A stretch of DNA of 64,000 nt from Kribbella soli (GTDB lineage Bacteria > Actinomycetota > Actinomycetes > Propionibacteriales > Kribbellaceae), in assembly GCF_004331345.1 (NCBI RefSeq), contig NZ_SJJZ01000003.1:62001-126000 (forward strand), in the 5' to 3' direction. Below are positions 16,873 to 24,962 of the stretch, piece after piece (within the stretch, counting starts at the first letter, position 1; each line of letters begins with the position of its first letter). The position numbers were made by a program, and so were the translations under genes. The notes beneath the pieces were generated by a model. The model ran no database searches. It was not told the origin of the DNA and was given only the letters and a program-made list of their open reading frames with translations.

Positions 16873-17688
16873 ATGACAGCTTCCGATTCCACCGACCGTC
16901 CGTACGGCGCGTTTCCCGCCCGGATCGGTCTGCAGGTCCAGCCCCAGCACGCCCAGTACGCCGACATCCGGCGGACCGTCGCGGCGGCCGAAGAGATCGG
17001 CGTTGACGTTGTTTTCAACTGGGACCACTTCTACCCGCTCAGCGGTGAGCCCGAGGGTCTGCACTTCGAGTGCTGGACCATGCTGGCCGCCTGGGCCGAG
17101 GCGACCGAGCGGGTCGAGTTCGGCGCCCTGGTCACCTGTAACTCCTACCGCAACCCCGACCTGCTCGCCGACATGGCGCGGACGGTCGACCACATCAGCG
17201 ACGGCCGGCTGATCTTCGGTATCGGCTCCGGCTGGTTCGAGAAGGACTACGACGAGTACGGCTACGAGTTCGGTACGGCGGGCGGCCGCCTGGACGCCCT
17301 CGGCGAGGCATTGCCGCGGATCGAGCAGCGCTGGGAGAAGCTCAACCCGAAGCCGACCCGGGACATCCCGGTGCTGATCGGCGGCGGCGGTGAGAAGAAG
17401 ACGCTGAAGCTCGTCGCCAAGCACGCGAACATCTGGCACGGGTTCGGCGACGCCGAGACGCTCGCCCACAAGCACGCCGTACTGGACGAGCACTGCAAGA
17501 CGATCGGCCGCGACCCGGGCGAGATCGAGCGCTCCGCAGGCGTCGGCGACAAGTCCCCCGAGGACATCGGCAAGTCGCTGCTAGACGTAGGCACCCGCCT
17601 CTTCACGGTGTCCTCCTCCGGCCCCGACTACGACCTCGGCCTCCTCCGCGAATGGGTCAGCTGGCGCGACGAAGTCAACGCCAAGTAG
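16873..17688 (+). CDS. LLM-class F420-dependent oxidoreductase
   Basis: 271 aa luciferase-like TIM barrel. Characteristic pieces: GLQVQPQHAQYADIRRTVAAAEEIG at the start, VFNWDHFYPL, FGALVTCNSYRNPDLLADMARTVDHIS (family core), LIFGIGSGWFEKDYDEYG and IPVLIGGGGEKKTLKLVAKHA. Members use reduced F420 or FMN to reduce a wide range of substrates; the substrate here is unknown. Monocistronic by its own leaderless promoter and the inverted repeat downstream. Confidence 0.88.
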   Translation: MTASDSTDRPYGAFPARIGLQVQPQHAQYADIRRTVAAAEEIGVDVVFNWDHFYPLSGEPEGLHFECWTMLAAWAEATERVEFGALVTCNSYRNPDLLADMARTVDHISDGRLIFGIGSGWFEKDYDEYGYEFGTAGGRLDALGEALPRIEQRWEKLNPKPTRDIPVLIGGGGEKKTLKLVAKHANIWHGFGDAETLAHKHAVLDEHCKTIGRDPGEIERSAGVGDKSPEDIGKSLLDVGTRLFTVSSSGPDYDLGLLREWVSWRDEVNAK

Positions 17689-17708
17689 CACCCGCTCCAC
17701 TGTGAGCA

Positions 17709-17765
17709 CTTTGGGCACCCACCAACCATCCACGCGACCCGGAAACGGTTGGTGGGTGCTCAAAG
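17709..17765. repeat. inverted repeat with 19-nt arms
   Basis: Arms 17709-17727 and 17747-17765 match in 18 of 19 positions, with a 19-nt loop; the core is GGGCACCCACCAACC. It lies between the LLM gene and the deformylase promoter, both on the plus strand. It may terminate the first gene or be a mobile palindrome. Confidence 0.7.
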
Positions 17766-17784
17766 CTGCCGCAGGGGCGGCGGT

Positions 17785-17790
17785 TAGGAT
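17785..17790 (+). promoter_or_regulatory. -10 box TAGGAT, leaderless promoter of def
   Basis: TAGGAT with 7 nt to ATG 17798. It identifies the deformylase start; the frame is open further upstream but crosses the inverted repeat. Confidence 0.55.
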
Positions 17791-17797
17791 TTCGGGC

Positions 17798-18403
17798 ATG
17801 TCTACGTTGCCTGGGAATGGTTCGGTGCGGCCTATCACCCGTTGGGGTGAGGACGTCATGCATCGGGTCAATCAGCCTGTCACCGACTTCGGGGACGACC
17901 TGCAGACGCTGGTCGCCGACATGGTCGCGACGATGAACGCGGCCGAAGGCGTCGGCCTCGCGGCGAACCAGGTCGGCGTGGACCTGCAGCTGTTCGTGTT
18001 CGACTGCCCCGACAAGGAGGGCAACCGCGTCCAGGGCGTCGTGTGCAACCCGGTGCTGGAGCTCCCGGAGGGCAAGGACCGCAACCTGGACGAGGGCGAC
18101 GAGGGCTGCCTGTCACTGCCCGGCGCGTTCACCAAGTGCGCCCGCCCGGACTTCGCCAAGGTCACCGGCGTCGACCAGCACGGCAAGCCGGTCAGCTTCG
18201 AAGGCGACGGCCTGCTGGCCCGCTGCCTGCAGCACGAGACCGACCACACGCAGGGCATGGTCTTCGGCGACCGTCTCTCCCGCAAGTACAAGAAGCGCCT
18301 GTTCGCCGAGGCGGACGAGTTCGCCCCCGACTACCCGTCGGACTGGCCCATCTCTCCCATGGTCGAGCACGAGGACGACCACGAGGACACGCCGGCCACC
18401 TGA
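17798..18403 (+). CDS. def: Peptide deformylase (copy 1)
   Basis: 201 aa metalloenzyme that removes the formyl group from nascent proteins. All three motifs are intact: GVGLAANQV, EGCLSLPG (metal Cys) and HETDH (HExxH). The C-terminus has an acidic His/Glu/Asp-rich tail (MVEHEDDHEDTPAT). A second deformylase lies at 27451. Start ATG 17798 follows a leaderless promoter. The closely packed convergent neighbour is a kinase-like gene. Confidence 0.94.
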   Translation: MSTLPGNGSVRPITRWGEDVMHRVNQPVTDFGDDLQTLVADMVATMNAAEGVGLAANQVGVDLQLFVFDCPDKEGNRVQGVVCNPVLELPEGKDRNLDEGDEGCLSLPGAFTKCARPDFAKVTGVDQHGKPVSFEGDGLLARCLQHETDHTQGMVFGDRLSRKYKKRLFAEADEFAPDYPSDWPISPMVEHEDDHEDTPAT

Positions 18404-18404
18404 G

Positions 18405-18953
18405 CTACCAGCGGGCCTTCTCCAGGTCGATCCCGTCGACGGTTTCGGCCGCGGTCTGACCACTGGTGTCGAGCCAGAGGCCTCGGCGCGGGATCTCGTC
18501 GAGGCCGGCCTGCAATGCGCGTACGCCGTCCTCGAGCGAGGGGCCCCAATCGCGGTACGAGTTGGCGCCGCCGCGGCCGATCTCCCGCTCGACGATCGAC
18601 TCGACCGACGGGACGAGTACGACGAGGTACGGGTCGACGTCGTGCAGCCGGGAGAACCAGCGCTCGACGTCGTCGCCGAGGATGATGTCGCTGCAGACGA
18701 AGTCGAACCCGGCGTCGGCGTAGTGCTGTGCGACCAAGGCGCTGGCGTCGTACCGGAGTTCCAGCTGCCGCACCGCCTCCGCCGACGGGTCCGGTGTCAT
18801 GACCTCGGCGCCCGCGACCACGCCGCGGAAGAACACGTCTCCGTCGAGCGTTGCGGCCGGCGGCCCCATCCGGGCGGCAAGGAGCGGCGCGATCGTGGAC
18901 TTCCCCGCGGCCTGCATGCCGGTGACGAGGACTACCTTGGGCGTGCCTGCCAT
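18405..18953 (-). CDS. P-loop nucleotide kinase-like ATPase
   Basis: 182 aa. Walker A GMQAAGKST close to the N-terminus, followed by LDGDVFFRGV and FVCSDIILGDDVERWFSRL, which resemble AAA_33/chloramphenicol phosphotransferase-like small-molecule kinases. No substrate-specific motif was recognised. GGAGCAGC before the ATG gives a ribosome binding site. The stop is adjacent to the convergent def stop. An acetyltransferase remnant overlaps its start in another frame. Confidence 0.72.
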   Translation of the reverse strand: MAGTPKVVLVTGMQAAGKSTIAPLLAARMGPPAATLDGDVFFRGVVAGAEVMTPDPSAEAVRQLELRYDASALVAQHYADAGFDFVCSDIILGDDVERWFSRLHDVDPYLVVLVPSVESIVEREIGRGGANSYRDWGPSLEDGVRALQAGLDEIPRRGLWLDTSGQTAAETVDGIDLEKARW

Positions 18954-19081
18954 GCTGCTCCAGTCATCGAGTAGATCGTGGCGTCGAACGGTACGAAGCT
19001 CATCCCGAGCCGGCGCATGACGCCGATGCTACGGACGTTCGGAGTGTCGGTCACCGCAATTACCCGTTCCGTCGTACGCAC
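18932..19081 (-). pseudogene. remnant of a GNAT acetyltransferase C-terminus
   Basis: A short frame reads RVIAVTDTPNVRSIGVMRRL then GMSFVPFD. The N-x-R-S-I-x-V-x-x-R-L-G-M pattern is typical of the last part of RimJ/RimL-like acetyltransferases. The acetyl-CoA binding core is missing. It has a possible GTG at 19081 behind GGGGGAG, and ends at a TAG inside the kinase gene. At about 49 codons it is too short to be an active enzyme. Confidence 0.45.
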
Positions 19082-19090
19082 GGCTCCCCC

Positions 19091-19897
19091 TCAGCGTCGA
19101 GTGGCGTAGAACGCTACTGCTGCTGAGGATGCCACGTTGAGGGAGTCGACACCGCCGGCCATCGGGATGCGTACGGTCAGGTCTGCCTGTTCGAGCACGT
19201 GCGGTTTGAGGCCGTGGCCTTCGGTGCCGAAGATCAGTGCGAGCTTGTCGTCCTTGCGGTCCGCGAGCTCGTCGAGCGTGATCGAGTCGTCGGCGAGCGC
19301 CATCGCGGCGGCGACGTACCCGTTGTCCTGCAGGAGCCGCAGGTCGCCGGGCCAACTCTGCAGGCGGGTCCACGGAACCTGGAAAACGGTCCCCATCGAC
19401 ACCTTGATCGAGCGCCGGTACAGCGGGTCGGCGCACGTCGGTGTCACCAGGACCAGCCCGACGCCGAGCGCGGCCGCGGCGCGAAAGCCGGCGCCGACGT
19501 TGGTGTGGTCAACGATCTCGTCGAAGATCGCGATCCGTCGTACGTCGTCGGTGAGCAGGTCCGGCAGCGGTACGGCGGGCAGCCGCTTGTACGACGCCAG
19601 CGCGCCGCGGTGCACGTGGAACCCGGTGACCTGCTCGGCCAGCTCCTCCGAGACGACGTACACCGGCTTGTCCGGCCATTTCTCCAGCACGTCCTGCAAC
19701 GAGTCGAGCCAGCGCGGCGCGAGCAGGAACGACCGCGGCTCGTACCCGGCGTCGGCCGCGCGCCGGATCACCTTGTCGCCCTCGGCGATGAACAACCCGT
19801 GCTCTTCTTCGAGAAGCCGGCGCAGACTGACCTCCCGCAACCGCACGTAATCCGCCAGCCGCGAGTCCCCCGCCTCCTCGACCGGTACCAGCGTCAC
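19091..19897 (-). CDS. TrmH/SpoU-family RNA 2'-O-methyltransferase
   Basis: 268 aa. N-terminal substrate-binding domain (DYVRLREVSLRRLLEEEHGLFIAEGDKVIRRA) and C-terminal SPOUT domain with the knot motifs NVGAGFRAAAALG, LALIFGTEGHGL and IPMAGGVDSLNVASSAAVAFY. It methylates a ribose in rRNA or tRNA using SAM; the target nucleotide is not predictable. The true start is GTG 19897, which overlaps the stop of the upstream cobA gene; the longer upstream frame is antisense-like noise inside cobA. Third gene of a cobT-cobA-methyltransferase operon. Confidence 0.88.
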   Translation of the reverse strand: MTLVPVEEAGDSRLADYVRLREVSLRRLLEEEHGLFIAEGDKVIRRAADAGYEPRSFLLAPRWLDSLQDVLEKWPDKPVYVVSEELAEQVTGFHVHRGALASYKRLPAVPLPDLLTDDVRRIAIFDEIVDHTNVGAGFRAAAALGVGLVLVTPTCADPLYRRSIKVSMGTVFQVPWTRLQSWPGDLRLLQDNGYVAAAMALADDSITLDELADRKDDKLALIFGTEGHGLKPHVLEQADLTVRIPMAGGVDSLNVASSAAVAFYATRR

Positions 19898-21126
19898 GCC
19901 GAGGCACCCCGCTCGCCATCCCGCGCCTGCCCTGCCACGTCGACCACGTTGCCGATGACAACGATCGCCGGTGCGCCGACGCCCTCGTCCGCCATCGCCT
20001 GGGCGATACCGGCCAGATCCGACGTGACCATCCGCTGTCCCGGAAGGGTGCCGTCGGCAATCGCCGCCGCGGGCGTCTCCGCCGCGCGACCACCCTCGAT
20101 CAAGCGGGACGCGATGGCCGGCAGGTTCTCCACCGCCATCAGCAGGACCAGCGTCCCGTGCAGCTGCGCCAACGCATCCCAGTTCACCAGGGAGTCCGGA
20201 TGCGACGGCGGGATGTGCCCCGACACCACCGTGAACTCGTGCGTCACCCCGCGGTGCGTGACCGGGATCCCCGACACCGCCGGCACCGAGATCGAGCTCG
20301 TGATGCCCGGCACCACGGTCCACGGCACCCCGGCCGCCGCACACGCCAGCGCCTCCTCGAACCCACGCCCGAAGACGTACGGGTCGCCGCCCTTCAGCCG
20401 TACGACGACCTTCCCCTGCTGCCCGCGATCCACCAGGATCCGGTTGATCTCCTCCTGCTGCGCCGCCCGCCCGCGCGGCAGCTTCGCCGCATCGAACAGC
20501 TCGACATCAGGATGCAGTTCGTCCAGCAACTGCTGCGGAGCCAGCCGGTCCGCGACCACGACATCCGCCTCGGCCAGCAGCCGCCGCCCGCGCACGGTGA
20601 TCAGATCCGGATCGCCCGGTCCCCCGCCGACCAGGTACACCCCGGGCCGCCGATCCACGTCCCGCGCGGCCAGCTCACCGGTCCGCATCCCCTCGAGGAT
20701 CGCGTCCCGTACGGCGGCCGACCGGCGGTGGTCGCCACCGCCCAGGACGCCGATCGTCACGTTGTCGTGCTGCCCGGACGCCGGCGTCCACGCGGTCGCC
20801 CGGGACCGGTCGTCGGATCGCACGCAGAAGATCCGCCGCTCCTCTGCCTCCGCCGACACCTGATCGTTGACCGCCGCATCATCCGTCGCCACCACGACGT
20901 ACCAGGCTCCGTCCAGGTCGCCGGCGGCGTAACCGCGCTCGATCCAGGTCAGCGCCGGGTTGCCGAGCAGCCCCTCGATCGTCGGCGTGATCGACGGCGA
21001 CACCAGGTCGATCCGCGCCCCGGACTCGAGCAGCCGCGGCAACCGTCGCTGGGCGACACCGCCTCCGCCGACGACGACCACGCGCCGCCCTTCGAGGACG
21101 AGGCCGGACAGGTACTGGTTCGTCAC
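19894..21126 (-). CDS. cobA: Uroporphyrinogen-III C-methyltransferase fused to precorrin-2 dehydrogenase domain
   Basis: 410 aa CysG-like enzyme. Residues 1-150: Rossmann domain (VVVVGGGGVAQRRLPRLLESGA; VVVATDDAAVNDQVSAEA) for NAD-dependent oxidation of precorrin-2. Residues 165-400: SAM uroporphyrinogen III methyltransferase with VYLVGGGPGDPDLITVRG, ADVVVADRL, VVRLKGGDPYVFGRG and VPGITSS. The fusion can supply siroheme or feed the cobalamin route. GTG start 21126 overlaps the cobT stop. Together with cobT and the distant cobQ this indicates corrin synthesis in this organism. Confidence 0.92.
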   Translation of the reverse strand: MTNQYLSGLVLEGRRVVVVGGGGVAQRRLPRLLESGARIDLVSPSITPTIEGLLGNPALTWIERGYAAGDLDGAWYVVVATDDAAVNDQVSAEAEERRIFCVRSDDRSRATAWTPASGQHDNVTIGVLGGGDHRRSAAVRDAILEGMRTGELAARDVDRRPGVYLVGGGPGDPDLITVRGRRLLAEADVVVADRLAPQQLLDELHPDVELFDAAKLPRGRAAQQEEINRILVDRGQQGKVVVRLKGGDPYVFGRGFEEALACAAAGVPWTVVPGITSSISVPAVSGIPVTHRGVTHEFTVVSGHIPPSHPDSLVNWDALAQLHGTLVLLMAVENLPAIASRLIEGGRAAETPAAAIADGTLPGQRMVTSDLAGIAQAMADEGVGAPAIVVIGNVVDVAGQARDGERGASA

Positions 21127-22175
21127 GAAGTGATCCCCGCGTCCTCGAACGTGGCCATCTCGGCGAGCGCGCGGACCGCGCAGGTCAGGATCGGGTACGC
21201 GAGCACCGCACCGGTGCCCTCACCGAGCCGCAGGTCCAGGTCGACCAGCGACTGCAGGCCGAGCTGCTTGAGCGCGACCGCATGCCCGGGCTCCGCGGAC
21301 CGGTGTCCGGCGACGCAGTAGTCGATGACAGCCGGGTGGAATGCCTGCGCTACAAGCGCGGCCGCCCCAGCGATCACGCCGTCCAGGATCACCGGCACCT
21401 TGTTGGCCGCCGCGCCGAGGATGTACCCGGCGAGGGCGGCATGCTCCAGACCGCCGTACGCCTGCAGAGCCTTGAGCGGCTCGGTCGGCGGTACGGCGTG
21501 GAGTGCCAGAGCATCCCGTACGACGCCTGTCTTGTGCGCGAGCGCCGCGTCGTCGATACCGGTCCCGCGACCCGTGACGGCGTCGGCGGTCGCGCCTGTG
21601 AAGGTCGCGATCAGCGCTGCCGAGGCGGTGGTGTTGGCGATACCCATGTCGCCGGTCAGCAGGCAGCGGTACCCGTCCCGGACCAGCTGGTCGGCGAGGT
21701 CGAACCCGACCGCGATCGCTGCCCGCGCCTCATCCTCGCTCAGCGCGTCCGTCTGCGAGAGGTCGCGCGTGCCTGGGCGGACCTTCGCGTGCACGATGTC
21801 CAGCTGCTCGACCGGGGTGGCGACGCCGACGTCAACAACGCGGACGTCGACACCGTTGTTCTTGGCGAACGCGTTGACCGCGGCACCGCCGGCGGCGAAG
21901 TTCGCCAGCATCGCGGCGGTCACTTCCTGCGGCCACGGCGAGACATTCTGCGCATGGACGCCGTGATCGGCCGCGAACACCGCCACCACGGCCGGCTGCG
22001 GCACCTGCGGCGGGCAACTCCCGGTCATCCCGGCCACCCGAACCGACAGCTCCTCGAGCACACCGAGCGACCCGGCCGGCTTCGTCAGCTGCGCGTGCCG
22101 CTCCTCAGCCGCCCGCATCGCGCCCGAATCCGCCGGAGCAATCCGCTCCAGGTACTCCTGCAGCGCGCCGTCCAT
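21123..22175 (-). CDS. cobT: Nicotinate-nucleotide--dimethylbenzimidazole phosphoribosyltransferase
   Basis: 350 aa. Makes alpha-ribazole phosphate for the lower ligand of cobalamin. Family features: LTKPAGSLGVLEELSVRVAG, VAVFAADHGVHAQNVSPWPQ, NFAAGGAAVNAFAK, LTGDMGIANTTASAAL, VILDGVIAGAAALVA and the C-terminal LDLRLGEGTGAVLAYPIL with the catalytic glutamate. ATG 22175 is chosen because GGAGGA stands 5 nt upstream; an ATG at 22187 lies just before this site. First gene of the minus-strand operon. Confidence 0.95.
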   Translation of the reverse strand: MDGALQEYLERIAPADSGAMRAAEERHAQLTKPAGSLGVLEELSVRVAGMTGSCPPQVPQPAVVAVFAADHGVHAQNVSPWPQEVTAAMLANFAAGGAAVNAFAKNNGVDVRVVDVGVATPVEQLDIVHAKVRPGTRDLSQTDALSEDEARAAIAVGFDLADQLVRDGYRCLLTGDMGIANTTASAALIATFTGATADAVTGRGTGIDDAALAHKTGVVRDALALHAVPPTEPLKALQAYGGLEHAALAGYILGAAANKVPVILDGVIAGAAALVAQAFHPAVIDYCVAGHRSAEPGHAVALKQLGLQSLVDLDLRLGEGTGAVLAYPILTCAVRALAEMATFEDAGITS

Positions 22176-22271
22176 CGCGTCCTCCATCCGTCCCGTCCAC
22201 CAGTCCGGCCGACGGTCCCGTCGTACCGCTCCGATCTTCGCATCCCCGAGCCTGTGCCCCGGGACGGACCA

Positions 22272-22311
22272 GCGGGATGTGGACAGTAGTGTCGGAATCA
22301 CCACATCCCGC
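22272..22311. promoter_or_regulatory. 11-nt inverted repeat around the PEBP promoter
   Basis: GCGGGATGTGG and CCACATCCCGC are perfect inverted arms separated by 18 nt that contain a TAGTGT -10-like box (22287-22292). The arms could be an operator or fold the 5' leader. Located between divergent cobT and PEBP genes. Confidence 0.55.
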
Positions 22312-22332
22312 GAGATCCCGGAGGGCTCACAG

Positions 22333-22863
22333 ATGTCGCTCGATCGTCCCGTCGCACCGGACCCGTACAAACTCCTCCCGGAGGTCGGTTCGTTCACTGT
22401 CACCAGCACCGACGTCGCCGACGGCAAGCCGTTGCCGGACGACCACGCGTTCGCCGGCGGCAACACGTCGCCGCAGCTCAGCTGGTCCGGGTTCCCGGCG
22501 GAGACCAAGGCCTTCGTCGTGACCTGCTACGACCCGGACGCCCCGATCGTCTCCGGCTTCTGGCACTGGGTCCTGGTCAACCTCCCGGCGACCGTCACCG
22601 AACTCCCCACCGGCGCCGGCACCACCGAACGCCTCGACAACGGCGCCTTCCACGTCCGCAACGACTTCGGCACCAAGTCCTTCGGCGGCGCCGCACCCCC
22701 CGCCGGCGACCAGATCCACCGCTACTACTTCGTCATCCACGCCATCGACGTAGAAGCCCTGGACGTCGACGCCGAAGCCTCCCCCGCGGTAGTCGGCTTC
22801 AACCTCGCCTTCCACACCTTGGCCCGAGCCATCCTCACCCCGACCTACCAGATCGCGGAGTAG
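22333..22863 (+). CDS. YbhB/YbcL family (PEBP) protein
   Basis: 176 aa phosphatidylethanolamine-binding-protein fold. Family motifs: GGNTSPQLSWSGFPAETK, VTCYDPDAPIVSGFWHW (DPDAP with the conserved pocket), FHVRNDFGTKSFGGAAPPAGD and HRYYFVIHAID. Bacterial members are small-ligand binding proteins of uncertain role. Start ATG 22333 has GGAGGG upstream. It is followed by a strong hairpin. Confidence 0.88.
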   Translation: MSLDRPVAPDPYKLLPEVGSFTVTSTDVADGKPLPDDHAFAGGNTSPQLSWSGFPAETKAFVVTCYDPDAPIVSGFWHWVLVNLPATVTELPTGAGTTERLDNGAFHVRNDFGTKSFGGAAPPAGDQIHRYYFVIHAIDVEALDVDAEASPAVVGFNLAFHTLARAILTPTYQIAE

Positions 22864-22869
22864 TCCCAG

Positions 22870-22899
22870 GGGGAGCCGCCTCCACCGAGCCGGCTCCCC
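22870..22899. terminator. hairpin terminator between convergent genes
   Basis: GGGGAGCCG and CGGCTCCCC (9-bp arms, 12-nt loop) directly after the PEBP stop and before the end of the convergent lipoprotein gene. Confidence 0.6.
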
Positions 22900-22906
22900 A
22901 CCCGTC

Positions 22907-23581
22907 CTAGCTGGTCCTCCGCGCTTCGACCCGGTCGAATGCGCCCGCTGGGTAAACGAAGACCCGCTTGACCGTCTTGATCGGCTCCTTGGCGCCGAGG
23001 ATCGCTGTCCCCTTCGCGCCCGGGTGCAGGTAGAAGTTGCTCGAGTTCGACAGCGCGATGCCGCGGTTGTACGTCGTCGCATCGCCGCCCTCACCCGCGA
23101 ACGCATCGCGCCAGGTGTCGACGTAATCGCTGATGGACGTCGCCTCGATCTGCTGCCCGTCGTTCGTCACGACAACGACCTCGTACATGGTGATCGTGTC
23201 GTCGGACCTGTTGTCGACCTGCGCGATCAGATACGTGATCGCTCGGGCCTGCGCCAGTCGGCGATAGTCGCCGTACCGCTCCAATCGCGGGTCCATGATG
23301 TTCGCGGGCACTTGAATGGTGCCCACCGCCCCTTGGTACGAGAACGTGTACGTCCCTGGCCCGGTCAACTTGGCCGGCGTGGCTGTAGCGCTATCTGGGC
23401 TGTTGACCGGCGGACTCACTGGTGGGCTGCTGGGCGCCGCACGTGCCGACGGCGCTGTCGGTGGAGGCGACGCACTGGTCGGCGACGCCGAGGGCGCGTT
23501 GATGACGCAGCCCGCACACATGACAAGCACCCCGGTGGCCGCTGCGAGCTTCGCACCGCGCCACGCGTGAACAATCCCCAT
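22907..23581 (-). CDS. putative lipoprotein of unknown function
   Basis: 224 aa. MGIVHAWRGAKLAAATGVLV leads to a lipobox-like MCAGC, so the mature protein probably starts at that Cys and is anchored outside the membrane. A Pro/Ser/Ala-rich linker of about 50 residues follows, then a beta-rich domain (GTYTFSYQGAVGTIQVPANI; RSDDTITMYEVVVVTNDGQQ) resembling DUF4352-like immunoglobulin folds. ATG 23581 has GAGGGGGAGC before it; the longer frame to 23644 would put charged residues ahead of the signal. No catalytic motif seen. Confidence 0.7.
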   Translation of the reverse strand: MGIVHAWRGAKLAAATGVLVMCAGCVINAPSASPTSASPPPTAPSARAAPSSPPVSPPVNSPDSATATPAKLTGPGTYTFSYQGAVGTIQVPANIMDPRLERYGDYRRLAQARAITYLIAQVDNRSDDTITMYEVVVVTNDGQQIEATSISDYVDTWRDAFAGEGGDATTYNRGIALSNSSNFYLHPGAKGTAILGAKEPIKTVKRVFVYPAGAFDRVEARRTS

Positions 23582-23671
23582 TGCTCCCCCTCGCGGCCCC
23601 GCCCCCAGCGCCGCACCGGGCCAGTATCGACCCGCCGGCCCCAAACGTATACCCCGCTCCGGCTGGGGGCC

Positions 23672-24049
23672 TCACAGAGCTGCGACGTACACCCATTCGC
23701 CGGCTTCGCGGGTGAAGGTGCTGTTTTCGGATTGGACGCCGGGGGCGCCGTTTCTGGTGTAGTGGGCGTGGAACTCCACCGTGCCTTCGCTGTGGAACGG
23801 GCTGCCGCCGGTGGTGCCGACGATTTCCAGGCCGGTCCATTTCTGGCCTGGGGTGAAGTCGATGGTCGCCAGGCGGGTGGTGAGGGACCAGGTCTGGCGC
23901 AGGTACGCCGCATCGCGCATCGCGAAGGCGGCGTACCTGGACCGCATCAGCTGCTCCGCGGTGGTGGCCGTCGCTTCGCCGCGATGGAGGCGGCCGCAGC
24001 AGGCGGCGTACGGCAGGTCTTGTCCGCAGGGGCAGGTGGGAACTGGCAT
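23672..24049 (-). CDS. YchJ-family protein with SEC-C zinc motif
   Basis: 125 aa. Opens with the Cys-rich SEC-C-like motif CPCGQDLPYAACCGRLH, followed by EQLMRSRYAAFAMRDAAYLRQTW, the family core, and a NTF2-like beta sheet (FHAHYTRNGAPGVQSENSTF). Metal binding is likely; function is unknown across the family. Start ATG 24049 immediately precedes the Cys motif as in homologues; the frame continues upstream but antisense to the neighbouring gene. Confidence 0.85.
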   Translation of the reverse strand: MPVPTCPCGQDLPYAACCGRLHRGEATATTAEQLMRSRYAAFAMRDAAYLRQTWSLTTRLATIDFTPGQKWTGLEIVGTTGGSPFHSEGTVEFHAHYTRNGAPGVQSENSTFTREAGEWVYVAAL

Positions 24050-24098
24050 GTGCCGATTGTCCCCGATCCGTCGGCCGCCCTCGTGGTCTACTGCGGTG

Positions 24099-24962
24099 AT
24101 GGTGACCGAGGCGGCACGCTGGCGACGGCAGATGGTGCGGCCCGTTCTCGACTGGTACGCCGCTGTGGAAGGCGTCGACGCGGTGATGCTGGGTGGATCG
24201 ACCGCCCGTGGGGACGCGGATCGCTGGTCGGACGTCGAGGTCGGCGTGTTCTGGCAACGGCCGCCGACGACCGCTGAGCGCCTCGCGGTTGATGGGGCTG
24301 CTGACGTTCGGTTGGTGAACGTCGATGGCCCGCCGTGGGACGACCATCTGTATCTGGGTGCGCCGCGACCGGACGGGTTGATGGTCGAGGTCGCCCACAT
24401 GCTGACGCAGACGGTGGAGACCGCCTTGGACGAGCTGCTCAAGGGCAAACCCGATGGCCAGGTCATGCAGCTGGCGCAGGGGATCATCGACGGCCGCGAG
24501 GTCATCGGCCCGCGGGCGGAGCTCGTCGCACGCTGGCAGGGGCGCGTGGCGACGTACCCACGTGATCTGGCGCTCGCCGTCGTACGGCACAACGGGAACA
24601 TCGAGAAGTTCTGGCGCTGGCAGATGTTCTTCGAGCGCGACAACCCGCTGCTCGTCGCGCGTGAGTTCGTGCGGATGACCAACCAGTTACTCAACGTCCT
24701 CTACGCCCTCAACGGCCGGTACTGCGGTCACGTGCTGGCCTTCAAACGCCTCGACGCGCTCGACCTCCCACTGGCACCACCGACGCTCGCGGCCCGCGTC
24801 CGCGCAGTGTTCGCCCGGCCCGCCCCCGAGGGCGCGCAGACCCTGCACGATCTCATCGAGGAAACGTTCGACCTCGTCGAACGCCACCTGCCCGAGGTCG
24901 ATGTCGACCTCCTGCGCGCCACGTTCCGCAGCGACCGCAAGCCTGTCGAGTCAGCGGACTGA
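24099..24962 (+). CDS. nucleotidyltransferase-domain protein
   Basis: 287 aa. N-terminal polymerase-beta-like fold: GGSTARGDADRWSDVEVGVF gives the GS and DxE/D-type metal-binding signature. The remainder is helical (VVRHNGNIEKFWRWQMFFERD, LLNVLYALNGRYCGHV, LHDLIEETFDLVERHL), similar to aminoglycoside adenylyltransferase-like or DUF4037-type proteins. Could modify a small molecule or protein; unknown. Start ATG 24099, between two in-frame GTGs. Its end overlaps the convergent winged-helix gene by 12 nt. Confidence 0.72.
   Translation: MVTEAARWRRQMVRPVLDWYAAVEGVDAVMLGGSTARGDADRWSDVEVGVFWQRPPTTAERLAVDGAADVRLVNVDGPPWDDHLYLGAPRPDGLMVEVAHMLTQTVETALDELLKGKPDGQVMQLAQGIIDGREVIGPRAELVARWQGRVATYPRDLALAVVRHNGNIEKFWRWQMFFERDNPLLVAREFVRMTNQLLNVLYALNGRYCGHVLAFKRLDALDLPLAPPTLAARVRAVFARPAPEGAQTLHDLIEETFDLVERHLPEVDVDLLRATFRSDRKPVESAD

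Noticed and set aside
19898..20344. N-terminal extension of the RNA methyltransferase
   Set aside because: Runs out of frame through cobA; the GTG overlapping the cobA stop fits the operon.
22176..22508. N-terminal extension of CobT
   Set aside because: Overlaps the divergent PEBP gene and its promoter; the ATG 22175 has a good ribosome binding site.
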